From Deltaproteobacteria bacterium (GTDB taxonomy: Bacteria; Myxococcota_A; UBA9160; PR03): a DNA stretch of 14,167 nt. The position numbers were made by a program, and so were the translations under genes. Of this stretch, positions 9,045 to 14,167 are shown piece by piece. The stretch lies in contig JAGSPS010000072.1 in assembly GCA_018262315.1 (NCBI GenBank), forward strand, positions 1 to 14,167, given 5' to 3'. The stretch's first letter is position 1, and the number at the start of each line of letters is the position of its first letter. Under the pieces are notes generated by a model. It had not been told where the DNA came from and did not search any database. It saw only the letters and a list, made by a program, of their open reading frames with translations.

Positions 9045-9892
9045 GCCGGCTCCTCCCCCGCGCCCGCGAATCGCCGCGTTCCGTAGCGCTGCAACGCATT
9101 GATTCCGAGCAGCATCGCGAACGAGAGTACGAGCAGCACCGCAGCGATTGCCGTGGCGGCGCCGTATTCGTACTGCTCGAGTTGCGTGACGATCAGAAGT
9201 GGCGCGATCTCGGTCTTCATCGGCATGTTGCCCGAGATGAAGACGACCGAGCCGTATTCGCCGAGCGAGCGCGCGAAGGCGAGCGCGAAGCCGGTGACGA
9301 GTGCGGGCCAGAGCGTCGGAAACAGCACGCGCCGAAAGGTCTCGAAGCGGTTCGCACCAAGGCTGGCGGCCGCTTCCTCCAGTTCCGGCTCCAGGTCCTG
9401 CAGCACCGGCTGCACCGTGCGCACCACGAAAGGCAAACCGATGAAGATGAGCGCGATGGTGATGCCGAGCGGCGTGTAGGCGACCGGGATGCCGAACGGC
9501 TCGAGGTAGCGGCCGAGCCAGCCGTTCTTGGCCAACAGCGTCGTGAGCGTGATGCCGGCGACCGCCGTCGGCAGCGCGAAGGGAAGGTCGACGAGCGCGT
9601 CGAGCGCGCCGCTACCGGGGAAGCGGTAGCGCACCAGCACCCACGCCACGACGAGCCCGAACACCGCATTCGCCGCCGCCGCGGCGAACGAAGCGCCGAA
9701 CGAGAGCCGGTACGCCGCGAGCGCACGCGGCGATCCCACCGCGGCGAGGAACTCGGCCGCCGTGAGCGACGCCGACTTCACGAAGAGTCCCGCCAACGGG
9801 ATCAGGATCAACAGGCACAGATAGGCGACGCTGAAACCGAGTGTCAGGCCGAAGCCCGGCAGCACCGATCGCTTGGTTCGCAGCAGGCCCAT
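9041..9892 (-). CDS. cysT: sulfate/thiosulfate ABC transporter permease CysT
   Basis: A 283-residue inner-membrane permease, partner of CysW (CysT is also called CysU). Six hydrophobic helices are visible, the first at about 14-37. Family signatures include LVDLPFALPTAVAGITLTTLLAKNGWLG (100-127), the EAA coupling loop EEAAASLGANRFETFRRVLFP (172-192), and FARSLGEYGSVVFISGNMPMKTEIAPLLIVTQLEQYEY (206-243), which is near-diagnostic for CysT. The N-terminal KRSVLPGFGLTLGFS is also typical. The ATG at 9890-9892 is chosen because it fits family length; its ribosome binding site is weak. It lies 11 bp after the sbp stop and overlaps cysW by four bases. Confidence 0.96.
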   Translation of the reverse strand: MGLLRTKRSVLPGFGLTLGFSVAYLCLLILIPLAGLFVKSASLTAAEFLAAVGSPRALAAYRLSFGASFAAAAANAVFGLVVAWVLVRYRFPGSGALDALVDLPFALPTAVAGITLTTLLAKNGWLGRYLEPFGIPVAYTPLGITIALIFIGLPFVVRTVQPVLQDLEPELEEAAASLGANRFETFRRVLFPTLWPALVTGFALAFARSLGEYGSVVFISGNMPMKTEIAPLLIVTQLEQYEYGAATAIAAVLLVLSFAMLLGINALQRYGTRRFAGAGEEPA

Positions 9893-9903
9893 GCAGCGCT
9901 GAC

Positions 9904-10920
9904 TCAGTTGCCCGGTTGATAGACCTGGTCGAAGATGCCGCCCTCGGCGAAGAAGCGCGCCTGCGCCGGCTTCCATCCGCCGAATTTCTCCTCGATGGTG
10001 AAGAGCTTCAGCTTCGGGAACTTCGCCGCGTACGTCTCGGCGACGGCCGGGTCGCTCGGGCGATAGTGGCGCTTGCCGATCACCTGCTGCGCTTCGGGGG
10101 AATAGAGGTACTGGAGGTAGGTCTCCGCCACTCCCGTCGTGCCCTTGCGCCGCGCGACGGTGTCGACGAGCGCGACGGGCGGCTCGGCGAGGATGCTCTC
10201 GGACGGCACGACGATCTCGTATTCGCCGTGGCTGAGCGTCTCGAGCGCGAGCAGCGCCTCGTTTTCCCACGCGATCAGCACGTCGCCGATGCCGCGTTCG
10301 ACGAAGGTGGTGGTCGAGCCGCGCGCGCCGGTGTCCATCACGACCGCGTTCTTGTAGATGCCGCGCAGCAGTTCGCGCGCCTTGGCCTCGTCGCCGTTCC
10401 ACTTGTCGAGGGCGTAGCCCCAGGCGGCGAGGAAGTTCCAGCGCGCGCCGCCGGATGTTTTCGGATTCGGCGTGATCACGCCGACACCCGGCTTGGCGAC
10501 GTCCTCCCAATCATGGATCCCCTTCGGGTTTCCCTTGCGCACCAGCAGGACGATCGTCGAGGTGTACGGGCAGCTGTTGTTCGGCAGCCGCTTCTGCCAG
10601 GTCTTTGGAATCAGGTTGCCCTTCTCGAAGAGCGCGTCGACGTCGCCGGCCAGCGCCAGCGTGACGACGTCGGCTTCGAGGCCGTCGATCACTGCGCGCG
10701 CCTGCTTGCCCGAGCCGCCGTGCGACTGCTGGATCTCGACCTTCTCGCCCTTCGTCTCCTCCCAGTGCTTGGCGAAGAGCGCGTTGTACTCGTCGTAGAG
10801 TTCGCGCGTCGGGTCGTAGGAAACGTTGAGGAGCGTCTTGTCGGCGCGCGCGGTCGCTCCGCTCACGGCGAAGGCGAACACGAGGCTGGACAGCAGCAGC
10901 GACGATCGCTTGGAACGCAT
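9904..10920 (-). CDS. sbp: periplasmic sulfate-binding protein
   Basis: The 338-residue substrate-binding protein that delivers sulfate (possibly thiosulfate) to CysTWA. Residues 1-26 are a Sec signal peptide ending ATARA, with cleavage before Asp27. The mature N-terminus LLNVSYDPTRELYDEYN carries the sulfate-binding-protein signature, followed by SHGGSGKQARAVIDGLEADVVTLALAGDVDAL, whose Ser/Gly residues bind the anion. Other family hallmarks are RLPNNSCPYTSTIVLLVRKGNPKGIHDWEDV, TPNPKTSGGARWNFLAAWGYAL, FVERGIGDVLIAWENEAL and RHYRPSDPAVAETYAAKFP. The ATG at 10918-10920 has GAGAGGAG upstream. It lies 41 bp downstream of the broken porin gene, so the whole set is probably one transcript from the sigma-54 promoter. 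An sbp versus cysP naming cannot be settled from sequence alone. Confidence 0.96.
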   Translation of the reverse strand: MRSKRSSLLLSSLVFAFAVSGATARADKTLLNVSYDPTRELYDEYNALFAKHWEETKGEKVEIQQSHGGSGKQARAVIDGLEADVVTLALAGDVDALFEKGNLIPKTWQKRLPNNSCPYTSTIVLLVRKGNPKGIHDWEDVAKPGVGVITPNPKTSGGARWNFLAAWGYALDKWNGDEAKARELLRGIYKNAVVMDTGARGSTTTFVERGIGDVLIAWENEALLALETLSHGEYEIVVPSESILAEPPVALVDTVARRKGTTGVAETYLQYLYSPEAQQVIGKRHYRPSDPAVAETYAAKFPKLKLFTIEEKFGGWKPAQARFFAEGGIFDQVYQPGN

Positions 10921-10961
10921 CGAATGGAACTCCTCTCGGGGCCTGTTGGTTCAACTGAGTC

Positions 10962-11491
10962 CTAGTAGTTCAACTGGAAGCGCGTGCTGACGAGGTCCGC
11001 GGCGTCGCGGTTCCCGCCGTCGGGCGCGCCGCCGTCGAACCAGGTGTGCTCGTAGTTCACGCCGAACTCGAGGAAGCGATTCAGGTACCAGTTGACGCCG
11101 AGCGTGGCGCCCTGAGCTTCGCGCGAGGACTTGTCCGGGTTGGCAAAGCCCTTCTCGAAGGCTTCCCCGTCGATCGACAGCTGGTCGTAGCGCGCCGCGT
11201 CTTCGAAGGCGCCCCAGGTGCTCTTCGGTCCGCGGACTGCAGGAAGTAGCCATCCGGTCCGGCGCCGATCACCGGCGCCGGTCGCTTGCTCGCCGCGGCT
11301 TCGTCCTGCACTTCCAGCTCTCGCTCGAGGATTTGGACCTCCTGCTCGAGGTCCTTCACGTACACCGATTGGTTTTCGAGCTTCTCGATGCGCTCGAGCA
11401 GCTCGGCGTTGGTCGGTTCCGCGGCCTTCGCGGCTCCTCCCAACGTGGCAACCAGCGCGACTGCAATCGCGGCCCCACCCGTTCTCGACAT
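10962..11491 (-). pseudogene. OprO/OprP-type porin gene with central deletion and frameshift
   Basis: Two parts of a porin (phosphate-selective porin O/P family) are joined out of frame. The first part starts at ATG 11489-11491 (GGGGAG upstream) and encodes a signal peptide (residues 1-24), a coiled coil (NAELLERIEKLENQSVYVKDLEQEVQILERELEVQ, 28-62) and the first barrel approach GPDGYFLQSAD, ending near 11228. The second part, shifted in frame, reads STWGAFEDAARYDQLSIDGEAFEKGFANPD...GVNWYLNRFLEFGVNYEHTWFDGG...TRFQLNY and stops at 10962-10964. That is the usual C-terminus of the family, closing on an aromatic residue. Intact members are around 400 residues; here about 175 codons remain, so most of the barrel is missing. 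It stands first in the sulfate operon, so the intact gene probably let sulfate across the outer membrane. The product cannot form a pore. A misassembly cannot be excluded. Confidence 0.8.
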
Positions 11492-11542
11492 CCCGGCTCC
11501 CCGATGGCCCCGCCAGTGCAATTCGCGGGTGGCCGTGGCTGG

Positions 11543-11558
11543 AGCAAGGCATATGCCA
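11543..11558 (-). promoter_or_regulatory. sigma-54 (-24/-12) promoter of the porin-sbp-cysTWA operon
   Basis: Read on the minus strand the site is TGGCATATGCCTTGCT. It fits the sigma-54 consensus TGGCACGNNNNTTGCW: GG and GC stand 10 bases apart as required, and TGGCA and TTGCT match exactly. Transcription would start near 11532, about 41 bases before the porin ATG. The divergent neighbour encodes a sigma-54 activator, which strengthens the call. Confidence 0.8.
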
Positions 11559-11565
11559 GCGCTCT

Positions 11566-11584
11566 GGAGCCTTCTCGGAGCCTT
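11566..11584 (+). repeat. direct repeat GGAGCCTT x2
   Basis: GGAGCCTT occurs twice, separated by CTC, so the copies are 11 bases apart (one helical turn). They lie just upstream of the sigma-54 promoter on the operon side. They may be protein-binding half-sites or chance. Confidence 0.35.
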
Positions 11585-11595
11585 TTGCCAGAAAA

Positions 11596-11634
11596 CCATC
11601 AAATAACACGGTAAGTTTCCAGTAAAATTGATGG
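11596..11634. promoter_or_regulatory. inverted repeat, candidate activator-binding site
   Basis: CCATCAA (11596-11602) and TTGATGG (11628-11634) form a perfect 7-base inverted repeat with a 25-base spacer (about three helical turns between centres), in an AT-rich patch unlike the surroundings. Relative to the predicted operon start it covers about -64 to -102, the usual place for sigma-54 activator binding. Its right arm touches the start of the activator gene, so it could also serve autoregulation. Confidence 0.5.
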
Positions 11635-13266
11635 ATGACCATGGAATACTACGGTATGCAATCACATATGACGGAAGAGGATCACGACACGGAGCGGTTC
11701 GCTTCGCTCCTCCTCGACGTCTGGCGCGAGGGCTGCCGGCACATCGAGATCGAGGAATCGCTCGCCCGCGTCGCACCGCTGCTGGCGCGACGACTGCCGC
11801 TCGACCTGGTGCTGGTGCGCCGCGTCGACGCGGGTCGCGGCTACATCGAGACCGTTGCCGCGGCGGCGTGTCGGTCGGGCGCGGTGCCGCACAGCGTGCG
11901 CACGGAACTCGAGGCGTCGCAACTCGAGTCGCTCGTCGCGTGGGCGCACGAAGCCAAGGTCGTGCACCGCAGCGCGCGCGCACTTGCGGAACGCTTGCCG
12001 GGTCTGCTGCCCGAAGACTTCGACGGCGACATCGTCGCGGGACCGCTCACCGGCGAAGAAGGCGCCATCGGCATCCTGATCCTCACGTCCAATGGCCCGC
12101 GCCGCTTCGACGCGGAGCACGTTGCGGTGGTGCAGGCGCTGCTCGACCCGTTCGGCGTGGCGCTCGAGAACGACCGCCGCGTGCGCTCGCTCGCCACGCA
12201 GCAGGCCGCGGCCGAAGCCGACCGCGCGTCGTTGCTGTCGCGCCTCGGCCGGCAGGATCTGCAAGAGACGATCGTCGGCGCCGAAGCCGGCTTCCGTCCG
12301 GCGATGGAGCGCGTGAATCTGGTGGCGCCGTCGGACGTGCCGGTGCTGATCTTGGGTGAGACCGGCTCGGGCAAGGAAGTCGTCGCGCGTGCCATCCACC
12401 TGCGATCGCGGCGCGCAAACGGGCCGTTCCTGCGCGTCAACTGCGGCGCGATCCCGGCGGGCCTGATCGACTCTGAACTCTTCGGCCACGAGCGCGGCTC
12501 GTTCACCGGCGCCGCCGTGCAGCGCAAGGGCTGGTTCGAGCGCGCCGACGGCGGAACGCTCTTCCTCGACGAGGTCGGCGAACTGCCGCCGCAGGCGCAG
12601 GTGCGTTTGCTGCGCATCCTCCAGGACGGCAGCTTCGAACGCGTGGGCGGTCAGCGCCCGCTCCACGTCGACGTGCGCATCGTCGCCGCGACGCATCGCG
12701 ATCTGCAGGCGATGGTCGCCGACGGCGCGTTCCGCGATGACCTCTGGTATCGCATCGCGGTGTTCCCGATCCAGTTGCCGCCGCTGCGCGAGCGTCCCGA
12801 GGACATCCCGGCGCTCGCCACGCACTTCGCGCTGCGCGCGGCGACGCGCTTCGGAACGCCGCCGCGCATTCCGCAGCCCGAAGACATGGACCTGCTAGTC
12901 GCCTATCCGTGGCCCGGCAACGTGCGCGAGCTGGCCTCGGTGATCGAGCGAGCCGTGATCCTCGGCGACGGCCGTACGCTCGAGGTGGCGACCGCGCTGG
13001 GCGCCGGCATGCCTGTACGCGTGTCGCAGATCTCGCAGCGGCCGAGCCCCGGCTCCGATCCCTTCACTTCGACCGAAGCGGGCTCCGAAGCGTTCGCGAC
13101 GCTCGACGTCGCGATGCGTCGCCACATCGAGGCGGCGCTCGAACGCACACGCGGCCGCGTCGAAGGGCGCCGTGGAGCCGCAGCGCTGCTCGGCATCAAC
13201 CCGCACACACTGCGCGCGCGCATGCGCAAACTCGGGATCGCGTGGGATCGCTATCGCGAGGAGTGA
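11635..13266 (+). CDS. sigma-54-dependent transcriptional activator (GAF-AAA+-Fis)
   Basis: A 543-residue enhancer-binding protein that remodels sigma-54 RNA polymerase. Residues 20-185 form a GAF-like sensor domain rather than a phospho-receiver, so it probably senses a ligand. The AAA+ domain has Walker A GETGSGKE (241-248), the sigma-54 contact loop GSFTGA (288-293; usual GAFTGA), Walker B GGTLFLDEV (306-314), FRDDLWYRI (366-374) and the sensor-II region WPGNVREL (426-433). A Fis-type helix-turn-helix (GRVEGRRGAAALLGINPHTLRARMRKLGI, 507-535) ends it. Start is uncertain: ATGs at 11635, 11641, 11656 and 11668 are in frame, none with a strong ribosome binding site, and a TAAAAT box at 11623-11628 would place the transcript start near 11635, favouring 11668. 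It is divergent from the sulfate operon and very likely its regulator, comparable in role to SfnR-type sulfur-starvation activators (inference). Confidence 0.93.
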   Translation: MTMEYYGMQSHMTEEDHDTERFASLLLDVWREGCRHIEIEESLARVAPLLARRLPLDLVLVRRVDAGRGYIETVAAAACRSGAVPHSVRTELEASQLESLVAWAHEAKVVHRSARALAERLPGLLPEDFDGDIVAGPLTGEEGAIGILILTSNGPRRFDAEHVAVVQALLDPFGVALENDRRVRSLATQQAAAEADRASLLSRLGRQDLQETIVGAEAGFRPAMERVNLVAPSDVPVLILGETGSGKEVVARAIHLRSRRANGPFLRVNCGAIPAGLIDSELFGHERGSFTGAAVQRKGWFERADGGTLFLDEVGELPPQAQVRLLRILQDGSFERVGGQRPLHVDVRIVAATHRDLQAMVADGAFRDDLWYRIAVFPIQLPPLRERPEDIPALATHFALRAATRFGTPPRIPQPEDMDLLVAYPWPGNVRELASVIERAVILGDGRTLEVATALGAGMPVRVSQISQRPSPGSDPFTSTEAGSEAFATLDVAMRRHIEAALERTRGRVEGRRGAAALLGINPHTLRARMRKLGIAWDRYREE

Positions 13267-13296
13267 GCGGTTCCCCCGGCGATCCGTCACGCGAAC

Positions 13297-13311
13297 AACT
13301 TGACGCCCGGC
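13297..13311 (+). repeat. copy of the dispersed ACTTGACGCCCG word
   Basis: AACTTGACGCCCGGC lies about 30 bases after the activator stop. The preceding GCGAAC also resembles the flank of the 1958 copy (GCGAAAC), extending the shared word to about 19 bases. Function unknown. Confidence 0.7.
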
Positions 13312-13376
13312 TTCTCGGCAGGCGCTCGCCAGCAACGCCGCAAATCCACCGCGCTACCCGCCCAGGCTGCACGCCG

Positions 13377-13438
13377 GTTGCTTTGGGGACGTTCCTGAAG
13401 GCAACAAAGGCAACGAGCAGGAACGTCTCCAAGGCAAC
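13377..13438. repeat. REP/MITE-like imperfect hairpin
   Basis: Two 21-base arms (13377-13397 and 13418-13438) are inverted copies of each other with two mismatches, around a 20-base loop. The innermost 10 bases, GACGTTCCTG and CAGGAACGTC, pair perfectly. The word AAGGCAAC occurs at 13398-13406, at 13408-13415 and in the right arm. No U-tract follows, so it is not a standard intrinsic terminator. The GGGGACGTTCCTG core resembles REP-type palindromes linked to RAYT transposases, by memory of pattern only. Confidence 0.7.
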
Positions 13439-13522
13439 GGGGAGTCTCAAGGGGGTGGGGGGAGAGCCCGAAACGGGAGGGGGCCGTGGGCTCCGGCGCT
13501 GGAAAAGGCGGGGGCTCTGCTC

Positions 13523-14167
13523 TTGGGTTTGCGCTTCACCGTTACTGCCCGGCTGCTGCTCACCCTGGCTGGGCTCGCGGCGTTCACCAGTGCACTGGTC
13601 GTCGGCGTGCAGGAGCGCACGCTCTCTCGCGACCTCGAGAACGCCGCGGCGCGCCGTCTCGACCGCGCCGCTCACGCGTCCGAACAGCTCGTGCGCGGCC
13701 ACCTCGCCGCGCTCGACGAGCGCTACCGCGCGATCTCGGGCACGCCGCAGTTCCGTGCCAATCTCGAAGTCGAGCATCCGCCGACGTTGGCGTTCTACGC
13801 ACAACAGCTCGGCGAGCAGCAGGGCGCGACGGCGATCGCGTTCGTGGACCGCTCGGGCCAGGTGATCGCGAGCAGTGGGGACGCCGCGCTCGCCGAGCGC
13901 GCGTTGGGGGCGCGCGGCGGCGAGTTGATTGCGGCTTTCGGTGTGGCGCAGGCGGCGATCGCCGTGGCGATCCGCAACGGCGGCGAGGAAGTCGGCCGCC
14001 TGGTCGCCGTCGAACCGATCCGCGCGGCGGTCCTCGCAAATTGGTCGGACTTGTGCGGCGCCGAGGTTTCGTTCGAAGCCGCGAGCAGATCGAAGCCGCA
14101 CGCCCTCGTGCGCGAGGTGCGCCGCTTCGACGGCCTCGAACTGCGCGTCACCGCATCGCTCGATAGC
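13523..14167 (+). CDS. membrane-anchored periplasmic sensor protein, N-terminal part
   Basis: The 215 visible codons encode the input half of a signalling protein that continues past the right edge; the output domain (histidine kinase, cyclase or methyl-accepting) is not visible. A membrane helix lies at about residues 6-27 (TARLLLTLAGLAAFTSALVVGV), followed by a helical stretch NAAARRLDRAAHASEQLVRGHLAALDERYRAIS (39-71) and Cache-like sheet segments such as FYAQQLGEQQGATAIAFVDRSGQVIASSGD and VGRLVAVEPIRAAVLANW. ELRVTASLDS at the end is what usually precedes the second membrane helix. No ATG is in frame. TTG at 13523 is chosen because GGCGGGGG precedes it by about seven bases and the helix starts at once; TTG at 13529 is the alternative. 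A long GTG-initiated frame in the same place is a shadow. It lies 256 bp after the activator. Confidence 0.7.
   Translation, partial: MGLRFTVTARLLLTLAGLAAFTSALVVGVQERTLSRDLENAAARRLDRAAHASEQLVRGHLAALDERYRAISGTPQFRANLEVEHPPTLAFYAQQLGEQQGATAIAFVDRSGQVIASSGDAALAERALGARGGELIAAFGVAQAAIAVAIRNGGEEVGRLVAVEPIRAAVLANWSDLCGAEVSFEAASRSKPHALVREVRRFDGLELRVTASLDS

Noticed and set aside
11081..11983. Long minus-strand frame that includes the porin N-terminus and reaches into the activator gene
   Set aside because: Upstream of 11491 it is shadow sequence against the activator; only the section from 11491 to about 11228 shows porin content.
13377..13438. Hairpin as an intrinsic terminator of the activator gene
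   Set aside because: The loop is 20 bases long and no run of T follows either arm.
13486..14166. GTG-started plus-strand frame over the right edge
   Set aside because: Gly/Arg-rich translation without a hydrophobic segment; the frame starting at 13523 gives a clean membrane helix and sensor-like domain.

Overview
The window is a strongly GC-rich bacterial chromosome segment with short gene spacings and G/C-ending third codon positions. A sigma-54 activator of the NtrC type, a sulfate ABC importer, an outer-membrane porin remnant and a sensor histidine kinase point to a Gram-negative, free-living bacterium with a large regulatory repertoire. Myxococcota, other former Deltaproteobacteria or a related soil or marine lineage would fit. 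This placement is inference, since no rRNA or tRNA gene is present.

Left part (1-1761, minus strand): a small cluster reads leftwards: a four-helix membrane protein of unknown function, a carboxymuconolactone decarboxylase/AhpD-like protein, and an alpha/beta hydrolase that runs off the left edge. Next (1992-3749, minus) is an orphan multi-pass sensor histidine kinase with a PAS domain. Divergent from it is an EamA-type (DMT) exporter (3824-4804, plus), whose 3' end overlaps a convergent small glycine-zipper envelope protein (4789-5040, minus). The following 430 bases hold the C-terminal stump of a Uma2-type (DUF820) gene and no intact gene. A large protein with a probable glycosidase-like TIM barrel follows (5473-7065, minus).

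Centre and right (7132-11491, minus): sbp, cysT, cysW and cysA form a tightly packed sulfate/thiosulfate uptake operon (11 bp gap, 4 bp ATGA overlap, 11 bp gap). The gene in front of sbp is a phosphate-selective-porin-like (OprO/OprP) gene whose whole central barrel region is missing; its first and last parts lie in different frames, so it is a pseudogene by internal deletion. A near-consensus -24/-12 sigma-54 promoter lies about 50 bp before the porin start and points into the operon. The divergent neighbour (11635-13266, plus) is a GAF + AAA+ + Fis-HTH sigma-54 activator. An inverted repeat in the right place for its binding site lies between the two. Together they look like a self-contained module: a small-molecule-sensing activator, a sigma-54 promoter, an outer-membrane porin (now broken) and a sulfate importer.

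Right edge: a 21-bp-arm imperfect hairpin of REP/MITE type lies downstream of the activator, followed by the N-terminal part of a membrane-anchored periplasmic sensor protein that continues beyond the window. A short word centred on ACTTGACGCCCG recurs in several intergenic gaps and is not explained by any gene; it is one of the more curious signals here, with the deleted porin and the sigma-54 sulfate module.
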